The notes under the pieces: generated by a model
Databases searched by the model: none
Seen by the model: only the letters and a program-made list of their open reading frames with translations
Told to the model about the DNA's origin: nothing
Assembly (NCBI GenBank): GCA_021773305.1
Contig: JAJFKH010000050.1
Location: forward strand, 1 to 56,251
Direction of reading: 5' to 3'
DNA from: Gammaproteobacteria bacterium
Lineage (GTDB): Bacteria; Pseudomonadota; Gammaproteobacteria; UBA1113
DNA length: 56,251 bases
Program-made: the position numbers and the translations under genes
Shown: piece after piece, positions 37,479 through 46,958 of the stretch
Layout of the letters: the number at the start of each line of letters is the position of its first letter
Position numbering within the stretch: position 1 is the stretch's first letter

Positions 37479-40319
37479 ATGGATAAAATTACCGTGCAAG
37501 GGGCTAGAACCCACAATCTTAAAAATATTGACTTAACCCTACCTAGAGATAAGTTAATTGTTATCACCGGGATCTCAGGATCGGGTAAATCATCCCTTGC
37601 TTTTGATACATTGTATGCGGAAGGTCAGCGGCGTTACGTAGAATCATTATCCTCTTATGCAAGGCAATTTTTGTCCATGATGGAAAAGCCTGACGTGGAT
37701 CATATTGAGGGTTTGTCTCCGGCCATTTCCATTGAGCAAAAGGCTACCTCCCATAATCCTCGCTCTACCGTGGGCACCATTACTGAAATTCATGACTATT
37801 TACGATTATTGTATGCAAGGGTGGGGCGGCCCCACTGTCCAGAGCATCATACGATTTTGGAAGCTCAAACGGTCACCCAAATGGTCGATCAAGTGTTAGG
37901 GTTGCCGGAAGGTACCAAAATTATGCTACTGGCACCTGTGGTGCAAAACCGCAAAGGGGAGCATTTACAGGTATTTGATTATCTTCGTGGTCAAGGCTTC
38001 GTGCGAGTCCGAGTGAATGGTGAAATCTATGATTTATCAGAAGTCCCAGAACTTGCCTTACGAAAAAAACATACGATTGATGTGGTGGTTGATAGGTTAA
38101 AAATTCGGAGTGACTTACAATTACGCCTGGCAGAATCCTTTGAAACAGCGATTGAAGTAGCAGATGGTGTTGCCAGCGTTGCATTCATTGATGATGCAAG
38201 GCGCAAAGAAATGGTTTTTTCAGCGAAATTTGCTTGTTCTGAGTGTGGTTACAGTTTAGCGGAGTTAGAACCGAGATTATTTTCATTTAACAATCCCAAT
38301 GGAGCATGTCCCACCTGTGATGGTTTAGGTGTGAAGCAATTTTTTGATCCCAAACGCATTGTTCAAGATCCTACATTGACCTTAGCTCAAGGTGCTGTGC
38401 GAGGTTGGGATAAACGTAATGCTTATTATTTTGCAATTTTACAATCTTTATCGAGGCATTTTGGTTTTTCTGTGGATACACCTTACAACGAACTTGAGGA
38501 AACCATACAACAAAAAATTCTCTACGGTTCTAGTAAAGAGAAAATCCGTTTTCGCTATGTGACAGGTCAAGGGAAAGTTGTGCATCGTGAGCATCCTTTC
38601 GAAGGTGTGATCAATACTATGGAGCGTCGCTATCACGAGTCGGATTCTCAAACGGTGCGAGAGGAATTAGCAAAATACTTAACCCAATCCCAATGCGATG
38701 ATTGCGATGGTCAACGTTTGCGGTTAGAAGCCAGGCATGTTTTTGTTAAAGGCAAGAGTTTGCCTGAAATTTCGGCTATGTCTATTCAAGATGCACAATT
38801 ATTTTTTAAAAAATTAACACTCACCGGTTATCGTGGGGAAATTGCTGCAAAAATTCAAAAAGAATTGAACGATAGATTAGGTTTTCTCGTGAATGTGGGA
38901 TTAAATTATTTAAGCTTAGCGCGTAGCGCAGAAACCTTATCTGGGGGTGAAGCACAACGGATCCGCTTGGCTAGTCAAATTGGCGCAGGTCTTGTGGGAG
39001 TGATGTATATCCTTGATGAGCCTTCTATTGGTTTGCATCAGCGGGATAATGAACGTTTGTTGGAGACGTTGACTCGACTGCGTGATCTGGGCAATACGGT
39101 TATTGTCGTGGAACATGATGAAGATGCTATTTTGTCCGCCGATCATGTGTTGGATATTGGGCCAGGTGCTGGGGTTCATGGCGGTAGCATTGTCGCTCAA
39201 GGAACGCCCAAACAGATTATGCGAAATAAAGATTCTGTGACGGGCATGTATTTATCTGGCAAGAAAAAAATAGCTATACCGGAAAAAAGAGCTGATGTGG
39301 ATAGTAATCGTTTGCTACGTATTCATGGAGCAAGAAGTCATAATTTAAAAAATGTGAACATTGAAATCCCTGTGGGGTTAATGACCTGTGTGACAGGGGT
39401 ATCTGGCTCGGGTAAATCAAGCTTGATCAATGACACATTATATCCTGTGGCAGCAACCCAATTGAATCGCGCTACTCAGTTACAAGCGGCGGATCATGAT
39501 GAGATTTTAGGGCTGGGTTATTTTGATAAAGTGATTGATATTGATCAAAGCCCTATTGGGCGGACACCGCGTTCAAATCCTGCAACTTATACAGCAATGT
39601 TTACAACCATTCGAGAATTGTTTGCTGGGACACCTGAAGCACGATCTCGTGGTTACAAGATTGGGCGCTTTAGTTTTAATGTCAAAGGCGGTCGTTGTGA
39701 AGCTTGCCAAGGCGATGGGCTGATTAAAGTCGAAATGCATTTTTTACCGGATGTGTATGTTGTATGTGATGTGTGTAAGGGCCATCGGTATAACCGTGAA
39801 ACATTGGAAATTCGCTATAAAGGTAAAAATATCTATGAAGTGTTAGATATGACTGTAGAAGATGCCTTGGAATTTTATGCTCATATTCCACCTGTGGCAA
39901 AAAAATTACAAACGCTGATGGATGTGGGGTTATCTTATATTCGCCTAGGCCAAAGCGCGACAACCTTATCAGGAGGTGAAGCTCAGCGAGTGAAATTAGC
40001 GAAGGAATTATCTCGCCGTGATACAGGAAATACGCTCTATATACTAGATGAGCCTACGACCGGGTTACATTTTCAGGATATTGAACAATTACTCGTGGTG
40101 TTGCATCGTTTGCGTGATCATGGAAATACAGTGATTGTCATTGAGCATAATTTGGATGTGATTAAGACAGCGGATTGGATTATTGATATTGGCCCTGAAG
40201 GTGGTGATGGCGGCGGTACTATCATGGTTTCAGGTACCCCAGAAACCGTTGCAAAATGCAAAAAATCGTACACGGGGCAGTTTTTGAAGTCGGTGTTGGC
40301 GGATGCTCGCACGAAGTAG
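37479..40319 (+). CDS. uvrA: UvrABC excinuclease subunit A
   Basis: 946 residues (E. coli 940). Two ABC ATPase units: Walker [10 protein letters not shown] near residue 32 and GVSGSGKSS near 640; ABC signatures [16 protein letters not shown] and [16 protein letters not shown]. Zinc modules [24 protein letters not shown] near 253-280 and [24 protein letters not shown] near 745. UvrA with UvrB finds bulky DNA lesions. No convincing LexA box of the E. coli kind was seen in the 128-nt upstream gap. Confidence 0.98.
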   Translation: MDKITVQGARTHNLKNIDLTLPRDKLIVITGISGSGKSSLAFDTLYAEGQRRYVESLSSYARQFLSMMEKPDVDHIEGLSPAISIEQKATSHNPRSTVGTITEIHDYLRLLYARVGRPHCPEHHTILEAQTVTQMVDQVLGLPEGTKIMLLAPVVQNRKGEHLQVFDYLRGQGFVRVRVNGEIYDLSEVPELALRKKHTIDVVVDRLKIRSDLQLRLAESFETAIEVADGVASVAFIDDARRKEMVFSAKFACSECGYSLAELEPRLFSFNNPNGACPTCDGLGVKQFFDPKRIVQDPTLTLAQGAVRGWDKRNAYYFAILQSLSRHFGFSVDTPYNELEETIQQKILYGSSKEKIRFRYVTGQGKVVHREHPFEGVINTMERRYHESDSQTVREELAKYLTQSQCDDCDGQRLRLEARHVFVKGKSLPEISAMSIQDAQLFFKKLTLTGYRGEIAAKIQKELNDRLGFLVNVGLNYLSLARSAETLSGGEAQRIRLASQIGAGLVGVMYILDEPSIGLHQRDNERLLETLTRLRDLGNTVIVVEHDEDAILSADHVLDIGPGAGVHGGSIVAQGTPKQIMRNKDSVTGMYLSGKKKIAIPEKRADVDSNRLLRIHGARSHNLKNVNIEIPVGLMTCVTGVSGSGKSSLINDTLYPVAATQLNRATQLQAADHDEILGLGYFDKVIDIDQSPIGRTPRSNPATYTAMFTTIRELFAGTPEARSRGYKIGRFSFNVKGGRCEACQGDGLIKVEMHFLPDVYVVCDVCKGHRYNRETLEIRYKGKNIYEVLDMTVEDALEFYAHIPPVAKKLQTLMDVGLSYIRLGQSATTLSGGEAQRVKLAKELSRRDTGNTLYILDEPTTGLHFQDIEQLLVVLHRLRDHGNTVIVIEHNLDVIKTADWIIDIGPEGGDGGGTIMVSGTPETVAKCKKSYTGQFLKSVLADARTK

Positions 40320-40600
40320 GATACTAGGGCTGTTCTATTCCCTTGGATTGTCCGCGCTTTAATCTTTTGTACATAAATAATTTATAACATATTAAATATA
40401 AAGCATTTTTTTCGAAAAATAACTCACTTTTTTCTGATTATTTCCTAGAAAAATAAATTTCTTCGCCTATAATTGAGTCCACAATGTGCGTGCATCGACT
40501 TCTACTAGATATAAGCGATGTTGGTTATCGCTATGGATAGCGCAATAAGCCTCGGAAGATCAAACTCTGTGGGGATATAGAAAAACTATAAAGGCTATTT

Positions 40601-42451
40601 ATGGCAGTGTTAACCGATCAGCTGCAAGCATTAACGTTGCAGCGAGATGAATTGTTCGAACACCAACGAAGGCTATTTGCTCAAAGGCGTAGACTCCTAA
40701 AAAAGCAACGTTTCCTTTTCAGTTTACAATCCCAATTTTTGGCTGCCCATCAACAGCATGAAGTTGAAGAAAAATATCGGCAGCTTGAGCAATGGCAGCA
40801 ATTTTTTGATGAGCAAGATAAACAAGTTGTTATAGAGTTAGATGAACTGAAAAAACAGCGCTCTGAATTACGCCAAAAAATAAAACAGCAAGAAAAGTCT
40901 CAACCTCAAGTACCACCAGCATCGAAATCTTCAGCTAAGAAAAAGGGGGTGTTTGGTTATCTCTTTTCAGAAACGGGTCTAATGCTGTGGGTCTTGGCCA
41001 CCATAGGCGTGCTAGGATTAAATTTTGGTGGTGCCATACCTCTTGCCGGAGTAGGGATTGGCGCTTTTGCGTTTGCTTTTTTTATTGCAGGAGTCGCCGC
41101 TTTAGCTTTCTTTTCCCAAGATAGTTTTGCATTGTTTTGTAACATGAAACAGTGGGGTAAGCGTTTAGATAATTTGAAGTGGAAAAAATTTCTCAAAAAT
41201 AATGCTCCAGCAATAGCCTTTGCCGCGGTGACAGGTTCTATCGCTTTGGCTGCGACACTCTTCGTGATTTTTCCTCCTGGGGCACTTGCTGCATTTTTTG
41301 CAACGGCACCCGTGATAGGTGGGATGTCTGTTTTGGCATTAGGCTCCACAGTGTTTGCTGGCATTAGTGGTATCGGATTTTGTTTCTATTATTCTGGTAA
41401 AAATATACTCCAAAAATTCGTGCTTAAAAAGAAAAAACAAAAATTATCCCAACAGGGGGCCTGGGAAAAACGCTTGGTTACATTTGCCGGTGCACCTACC
41501 ACTACCATTGGTACGGTCGCTGCTGCATTGACATTTTTTTCGATCGCATTACCTTTTACCGGGGGGGCGGGGATTTTACCCGCTATCTGTGCCGCTGTTG
41601 TTGGAGGAGGTGCTGCGCTGTCTTGGCTGTCCATGGATGGTAATTCTTTACGAACTCGGCTTAAAGAAATGGGACAGTGGTTAGATAAGACGGATTTAAA
41701 GCCGTGGATTTGGGATCATAAATGGAGCATTGTGGGAGTCGCGGGAACCGCCGCAGCAATGGTGATAGTCGGTGCTATCGTCATCTTTCCTCCAGCAGCG
41801 ATTGTGCCGGTGATTGCTGCAACGGGCTTGCCCAGTTATGTAGCGGCGGCTGTTGCAGCCTGTGCTGTCTATATTGCATCCCGAGTTGTCGCGGGTGGGA
41901 TAAAGGGAATGCACCATATGGTTTCGCATCTTTTTAAAAAAAGAATCAAAAAACCTCAGAACCCTCAACAACCACAAAAAGAAAACATCGCAGAAAAACG
42001 GCCTCAAATACCCGATTTGCGTGCAAAGAAAGCGAGCCAACCATTGCCAGATAACCTGGATTTGCGAAGTGCCGTGGAGAGTGATTCTGATGATAGTTCT
42101 GACTACAGTGATGATTCTATAAATGCAGAAATGAGCGATATGATAGGAAATATTTTTGCAGAGCCTATGGTTCCTGATGGAAACTCTTCAGCGTCTTTAC
42201 CGCGCTCAGCGACTCTGCAATCGCCAAAGCAACCACAAGTCATTTCTGCACAATTATTGGCAAAGAGCCTGAACCGAGGCCCTCTTAAACCTTGTGGTCA
42301 AGAAGCACTCAGGGAGGATACTCTTAAAGAAGCTCAATCTTTACTTGATGAACTTGATAATCCCGAGTGGCTGCAACATTTGAGATATGAGGGTGGGGTT
42401 AAATCGGATATAATGTTTTCTCATCAACCTCGATATGGAATGGTCAGCTAA
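40601..42451 (+). CDS. Unknown membrane protein with internal duplication (effector candidate)
   Basis: 616 residues, no family recognised. Residues 1-105: basic, glutamine-rich coiled coil. Residues about 120-440: two similar membrane modules about 171-175 residues apart, each with a soluble KQWGKRLDNLKW / GQWLDKTDLKPW segment (near 182 and 357) followed by a hydrophobic hairpin containing IFPPGAL / IFPPAAI (near 223 and 394). Residues 440-616: soluble tail with an acidic serine/aspartate run (ESDSDDSSDYSDDS). No signal peptide. Coiled coil plus membrane hairpins plus tail fits effectors that enter host membranes, but this is inference. Confidence 0.8.
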   Translation: MAVLTDQLQALTLQRDELFEHQRRLFAQRRRLLKKQRFLFSLQSQFLAAHQQHEVEEKYRQLEQWQQFFDEQDKQVVIELDELKKQRSELRQKIKQQEKSQPQVPPASKSSAKKKGVFGYLFSETGLMLWVLATIGVLGLNFGGAIPLAGVGIGAFAFAFFIAGVAALAFFSQDSFALFCNMKQWGKRLDNLKWKKFLKNNAPAIAFAAVTGSIALAATLFVIFPPGALAAFFATAPVIGGMSVLALGSTVFAGISGIGFCFYYSGKNILQKFVLKKKKQKLSQQGAWEKRLVTFAGAPTTTIGTVAAALTFFSIALPFTGGAGILPAICAAVVGGGAALSWLSMDGNSLRTRLKEMGQWLDKTDLKPWIWDHKWSIVGVAGTAAAMVIVGAIVIFPPAAIVPVIAATGLPSYVAAAVAACAVYIASRVVAGGIKGMHHMVSHLFKKRIKKPQNPQQPQKENIAEKRPQIPDLRAKKASQPLPDNLDLRSAVESDSDDSSDYSDDSINAEMSDMIGNIFAEPMVPDGNSSASLPRSATLQSPKQPQVISAQLLAKSLNRGPLKPCGQEALREDTLKEAQSLLDELDNPEWLQHLRYEGGVKSDIMFSHQPRYGMVS

Positions 42452-42457
42452 GTCAAG

Positions 42458-43105
42458 ATGGATGCTTTTTTAACAGAACAACGTCAGTTTATTGATGGCC
42501 CTGTGGGCAAATTAGAATTACTCACAGCTCCTGGAAGAGAGCCACAAAGAAATGTGATTGCCGTTATTTGTCACCCGTTACCGACTGAGGGTGGCACCAT
42601 GACCAATAAAGTGGTGACAACCTTGTATCGCGTGTGCCGGGATTTAGGCATTCCTACAGTGCGTTTTAATTTTCGTGGGGTAGGGGAGAGTGACGGTGAA
42701 TTTGACTCCGGGAAAGGGGAAGTGGATGATTTGATGGGGGTGTTACACTGGCTAAAGCACGCCTATCCAGATGCATCCTATTGGCTCCTGGGTTTTTCCT
42801 TTGGGTCTTATATTGCAGCCAGTGGCGCTTCTCAATGGCCTTGTGAACGATTAGTCACCGTGGCACCTCCTGTTCACCATTACCACTATCCTTCAGAAAT
42901 TCAAATTTCCTGTCCTTGGATTGTTATTCAAGGGGAGCATGATGATGTGGTGCCATCTGAGCAGGTTTACCGCTGGTTAGACAATTTCAAACAACCTCCT
43001 CACTTGTTGCGTTTTCCTGATGCAGGTCATTTTTTTCATGGCTGTTTAATCCCCTTGCGGGACGAACTTAGTCGCCTACTTACCCAATTAGATAATGACC
43101 ATTAA
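42458..43105 (+). CDS. Alpha/beta hydrolase (COG2945-like)
   Basis: 215 residues. Short alpha/beta-hydrolase fold with the oxyanion segment CHPLPTEGGTMTNKVV near residue 39, NFRGVGESDG near 71, nucleophile elbow GFSFG with S114, acid in EHDDVVP (D162 or D163), and histidine H191 in DAGHFFHG. No signal peptide; cytosolic. Family members are little-studied esterases or lipases. It starts 6 nt after the membrane-protein gene and overlaps zapE by 11 nt, so the three are probably one transcript. Confidence 0.88.
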   Translation: MDAFLTEQRQFIDGPVGKLELLTAPGREPQRNVIAVICHPLPTEGGTMTNKVVTTLYRVCRDLGIPTVRFNFRGVGESDGEFDSGKGEVDDLMGVLHWLKHAYPDASYWLLGFSFGSYIAASGASQWPCERLVTVAPPVHHYHYPSEIQISCPWIVIQGEHDDVVPSEQVYRWLDNFKQPPHLLRFPDAGHFFHGCLIPLRDELSRLLTQLDNDH

Positions 43106-44195
43106 CGATAGATATCAGCAAGATCTTCAATCTCAACTTATTGAGTTTTGCCCCTATCAAGCATCGGCCGTGGATGAACTACAGCGGGTTTCAGATGAAT
43201 TTTGTCAGTACCAATCGGATAAAAATCCCATTAAGACATGGATGAGTCAGCTTGGTTTGCGCCAAGAGTCCCGCTATCAAGGGCTATATTTATGGGGTGG
43301 TGTAGGTATTGGAAAAACGTATTTAATGGATTTATTTTTTCACAGCCTGTCTACCACAAGAAAACTGCGTTTGCATTTTCATGAATTTATGAGACAGATT
43401 CATCAACGTTTAAGCGATCTTAGAAAAGTTGAAGATCCCCTTGGGATCATTGCCAATGAAATTGCCGATGAAGTTGATATGCTTTGTTTTGACGAATTTT
43501 TTGTGGTGGAAATAGGTGATGCAATGATTTTAGCTCGCCTGCTGGAGGGGTTATTTTCTGGGGGGGTGATGATGGTTGCGACATCTAATGTGAAACCAGA
43601 TGACCTGTATGAAAAGGGCTTGCAACGAGAGTTGTTTTTGCCAGCGATTGCACTGATTCATACGCATATGCGAGAGCATCACTTACCTATCAAAATGGAT
43701 TATCGTTCGCAAAAGTTGGTGCAGACAGGGATTTATTTTTGTCCTCTCAATGAAACTACTGACGTCAAAATGCGCCAAACCTATTCTCATTTGGTGATGG
43801 GCGAAGGAGCTCATCAAAAAGCACTATGGATTAATAATCGTTCCATTGAGGTTTTACGCCGGGCGAGTCAAGTGGTGTGGTTTGATTTTTATACATTATG
43901 CACCGTGCCTAGGAGCCAGCAAGACTATCTCGTTATTGCTCAAGAATTTCATACGGTATTGCTAAGCAATGTGCCCAAGATGCAAGGTGAACAACTGAAT
44001 TTGATTACCTATTTTATTTATTTGGTGGATATTTTCTATGATGCTAAGGTGAAATTGATCATTTCAGCTGAAGTCCCCATTGATGAACTCCTGACAAGCG
44101 GACGAAAATTGACCGAATTTCAGCGCACCCAAAGCCGACTGAGGGAAATGCAGTCTGAAGAATACTTGCAGCAGTGCCATTCGCTTAAGGTTTAA
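43095..44195 (+). CDS. zapE: Cell division protein ZapE / AFG1-like ATPase
   Basis: 366 residues. Walker A GGVGIGKT at residues 68-75, then HFHEFMRQIHQRL, Walker B MLCFDEFFV near 133, sensor ATSNVKPDDLYEKGLQRELFLPAI near 170-190, all AFG1-type. ZapE is a Z-ring-associated ATPase; mitochondrial relatives act on respiratory-chain proteins. Normal length. Its start lies 11 nt inside the hydrolase gene. Confidence 0.93.
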   Translation: MTINDRYQQDLQSQLIEFCPYQASAVDELQRVSDEFCQYQSDKNPIKTWMSQLGLRQESRYQGLYLWGGVGIGKTYLMDLFFHSLSTTRKLRLHFHEFMRQIHQRLSDLRKVEDPLGIIANEIADEVDMLCFDEFFVVEIGDAMILARLLEGLFSGGVMMVATSNVKPDDLYEKGLQRELFLPAIALIHTHMREHHLPIKMDYRSQKLVQTGIYFCPLNETTDVKMRQTYSHLVMGEGAHQKALWINNRSIEVLRRASQVVWFDFYTLCTVPRSQQDYLVIAQEFHTVLLSNVPKMQGEQLNLITYFIYLVDIFYDAKVKLIISAEVPIDELLTSGRKLTEFQRTQSRLREMQSEEYLQQCHSLKV

Positions 44196-44240
44196 TTTTT
44201 CGCTATACTTTTAGCATGGTATTCTAATTGGGTATGAAAT

Positions 44241-44888
44241 ATGGATGAGAATGATGTGTCTCCTTTAGGAGACGATAATTTGCCTCCCTTAGGAGATGAA
44301 GCAAAACAAGTATGGGAAGCTGCAAAAGGAGCGGTTGCTTCGGTTTTGGAACGACCACTTTCTCCTCAGGAGTTTTATTATTTGTTGAGTTGCCATCCTT
44401 ACCTTGAAATTTGCGATGCTAATAACCCCTATATCGATGATAAAAAAGAACCCAAAATTTATCAGGCGAAATCCGGCTGGACTATTGTGGATTACGGTAG
44501 CGTCTTGGCGGCTGGAAATAGTGAATTATCAGCCAGAGAGCTTGCGATGCGCCATAAAAAAGAATTGCAAGAAAAAGGCGAAGAGGATGATGACGGCAGC
44601 CAAGGGGGAACGGTGAGTCGTCAAATTGCTGAGACAGCATTTGAACTCATTGCAATTGCTATTAAAAATGGTTGGGATTGTGCGGAAGTTATTTCTGGAT
44701 TTTATCCTATGCAACGTATGGCATGGATTGCCGCGGCGGAGAAAAAATTTGCGTTCAAAGGGTTTTCTCCCACGGCAGAAGATAGGGTTGTGCAGAACTG
44801 GGTTATGAAAATTCGTGATGGAAAATTTTATCCAAGCACCAAGCCCACATTTATTCCCACAGATTCTGCGGGACGTCGTGTGGGCTAA
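44241..44888 (+). CDS. Unknown protein with LPD7-like C-terminal domain
   Basis: 215 residues from ATG 44241. Starts with two copies of a short motif (SPLGDDNL, PPLGDEAK), an acidic linker near residue 115 (EKGEEDDDGSQGG), then a helical-strand unit near 130-200: KNGWDCAEVISG then MQRMAWIAAAEKKFAFKGFSPTAEDR. The arrangement W..., G, R-x-AW-x-AA, (F/Y)xPT-xxD resembles LPD7, a domain known in relaxases and type IV secretion-linked proteins. Resemblance is by eye only. Convergent with the next gene, 32 nt apart. Confidence 0.6.
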   Translation: MDENDVSPLGDDNLPPLGDEAKQVWEAAKGAVASVLERPLSPQEFYYLLSCHPYLEICDANNPYIDDKKEPKIYQAKSGWTIVDYGSVLAAGNSELSARELAMRHKKELQEKGEEDDDGSQGGTVSRQIAETAFELIAIAIKNGWDCAEVISGFYPMQRMAWIAAAEKKFAFKGFSPTAEDRVVQNWVMKIRDGKFYPSTKPTFIPTDSAGRRVG

Positions 44889-44920
44889 GTACTTATCCGC
44901 TATGGGTTAAGATGGCAACC

Positions 44921-46708
44921 TTATGGATTATTCTGCCGAGGCCGATTCCCAAGCTCTAGCTCTGGGCCATCCTCTGGAGCGTTTTCTTCATCTACCGGTA
45001 CTTGCTGAGCCAAAATAGCAGCAGGGTCGTTTTCGTTTACTGGTGGTTGTCCTGGTGGTTGCTCGGGTGGTGCGCCTGCGGGTGCATTTTGATTAAATGG
45101 AGGTAAGTTTACCATGATTTCATCATCATTTTCCGGAGGATCCTGGGGAAGAGCCACATGGATATCATGATCTCCAGGAGGCTGCGGAGGGTTCACATGA
45201 ATATTATGATCTTTCTCTTGTTGGTTGCGAGGAAAAATGTCGGCAGGATCCAGCGCAAGTTTTGCTATGGGGTTGGGCGTATAGGGGGAAAGGTTATGCT
45301 CGCCGCACCATGTTGCATGGAGCATATTTTTATCAACCGCAGAAGACAACGTGATACCCGTGAATTTTACCCTAGGATTTACGGCTAATATTTGTTTCGC
45401 GATTTCTTCCACGCCTTCTGCACCAAAGCGAGCTTTTAGTTTTGTCAAATTTAATACTGCAAGATTAGGGGCTTCTTTGGCGAGTTTGCGTCCCCACATC
45501 ACAATCTGTTGTTTTTTCGGTGTTCCGGGGTTGATTTGCAAACTAAAGGTAATGCCTTTGTCACCTTGATGAGTGACGATAAATTGACCGTAGCGGCCCT
45601 TATTACCAGATTTAAGTGAAGGTTCTGTTACGACATCTGCGGAAATTTGTCGGCCTTCTGTAGCAAAGTCATTTTTTCGGGTTTCATTGTATTGTTGGTA
45701 CCATAAAGGCGTTCTTCCTTCCCGAATAGTGTCTGCATCGATATTTTCTTGATCTCCACGAAAGGCATGATTTTCAAAGCCGTCTAACATGTTCATGTGG
45801 CGCGCAGACAAGTAGCGTTCAAAATTGCTTGATTCCCGGGCTTGTTCTATGAGAACTCGCTCTGAAATGGCTTTATTTGTCCGCTCGATTTGTGCGTTAT
45901 AGCTGGCTAACAACGTCTGCCGAGCATCATCTTGTTGCATTAATAGAGATTCGGTTTGCTCCAATGCAAAGTTGCTGACACCAGTATTTTTCAACTCATC
46001 TAATAGTTCTTGTGCTTTTCCTCCAGGAATACCATGGTGAGCCGTGGCGAATGCAGAAATGAGATTGGCAGCTTGGCTATCAATGCTATCGCCGGATGCT
46101 TGTTGTCCAAGAGCGGACACTAAATGCTGTATTTGTTCATTGTGAAGTTCTTTAAGTTGATTGATTTGGTTATTAAAATTTGTTTTCAATTGCTGCTCAA
46201 TGACTGGAACACCTATAGTATTACCTTGTCGGTCTTGAGAGAAGCCTCTTAGCGCCCAGTCATAATGTTGAGATTGCTCCATTTGAGCTTGGCTGGTGCG
46301 CACACCTTGAAAAATTTGCCCTAGCCCGTTTAAATCCTCAGCAAGATATCCCACATCTTGATTATTGTCTGCATCAAAGTAGGAAATTTTTTCCCGAATT
46401 TCTTTAGCACCTTCATGGAGTGTCTTTCCGGGAGTTTTTTCTGCGAGAGTGCGGTCAGGTTGTTGTTCATAGGTTGGAGCTGCATATAATTTTCGTAGGG
46501 AGCGACCTTCTGGATCAAAGTCAATGGGTAGCTTTTGTTGCTCAAAACCACGGTAAAATTCTTTAGCATTTTGCATTATTTTGGCTTCTGCCCTAGCAAA
46601 AGAGTCTGCCTGGTGCTTTGTTGCATTGGATGGTGCTGATGCTGGCTGCGGGGCAGGTTGGCCTACTGCATCAGCAGGTCTTACGTAAATATCGTGATCT
46701 CCAGGCAT
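44921..46708 (-). CDS. Unknown protein with repeated DHDIHV motif (effector candidate)
   Basis: 595 residues from ATG 46708. An eight-residue motif occurs once at the start (PGDHDIYV, residues 2-9) and three times in the C-terminal Pro-rich part (EKDHNIHV, PGDHDIHV, ENDDEIMV). Between them: a helical, Gln-rich body (about 30-320), then a beta-rich unit (about 350-470) whose end (ILAVNPRVKFTGITLSS) weakly resembles the LPD7-like segment of the convergent gene. The last 25 residues are acidic (DEENAPEDGPELE), like an E-block secretion signal. A PmrA-like box lies 104 nt upstream. No signal peptide or membrane span. Function unknown. Confidence 0.75.
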   Translation of the reverse strand: MPGDHDIYVRPADAVGQPAPQPASAPSNATKHQADSFARAEAKIMQNAKEFYRGFEQQKLPIDFDPEGRSLRKLYAAPTYEQQPDRTLAEKTPGKTLHEGAKEIREKISYFDADNNQDVGYLAEDLNGLGQIFQGVRTSQAQMEQSQHYDWALRGFSQDRQGNTIGVPVIEQQLKTNFNNQINQLKELHNEQIQHLVSALGQQASGDSIDSQAANLISAFATAHHGIPGGKAQELLDELKNTGVSNFALEQTESLLMQQDDARQTLLASYNAQIERTNKAISERVLIEQARESSNFERYLSARHMNMLDGFENHAFRGDQENIDADTIREGRTPLWYQQYNETRKNDFATEGRQISADVVTEPSLKSGNKGRYGQFIVTHQGDKGITFSLQINPGTPKKQQIVMWGRKLAKEAPNLAVLNLTKLKARFGAEGVEEIAKQILAVNPRVKFTGITLSSAVDKNMLHATWCGEHNLSPYTPNPIAKLALDPADIFPRNQQEKDHNIHVNPPQPPGDHDIHVALPQDPPENDDEIMVNLPPFNQNAPAGAPPEQPPGQPPVNENDPAAILAQQVPVDEENAPEDGPELELGNRPRQNNP

Positions 46709-46811
46709 AATGTTATCCTCATTTTTTGGCTTTTCTAAGCAATATTTATGGATTGCTTAAATGTTTACGCACGGTCTATTACTAAGTATAGATCCATTAT
46801 AGGGCTATTTA

Positions 46812-46828
46812 ATTAACAGAATATTAAA
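46812..46828 (-). promoter_or_regulatory. PmrA-box-like direct repeat, near-perfect, minus strand
   Basis: Read on the minus strand: TTTAAT-ATTCT-GTTAAT, 11 of the 12 positions of YTTAAK-N5-YTTAAK with the 11-bp period. It points at the DHDIHV-motif gene, whose start is 104 nt away. A second element of the same kind lies upstream of the HAD-like gene, so the two may share control. Confidence 0.45.
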
Positions 46829-46903
46829 CTTTTAAAAGCTTTACTGGAATCTGTCGCAAAGGTGGTCTGAGCGATAAAAAAATAATGTAACTTATTGTTT
46901 TAC

Positions 46904-46942
46904 AAATAAAAATAAGGGCAAGTATTTAATTTGCCCTTATTT
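46904..46942 (-). terminator. Rho-independent terminator of the HU-like gene
   Basis: AAATAAGGGCAA (46910-46921) and TTGCCCTTATTT (46931-46942), a perfect 12-bp stem with a 9-nt loop. On the minus strand it is followed by a T-rich stretch, so it ends the leftward HU-like transcript 16 nt after its stop codon. Confidence 0.88.
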
Positions 46943-46958
46943 CGTCTTGATGATGAAA

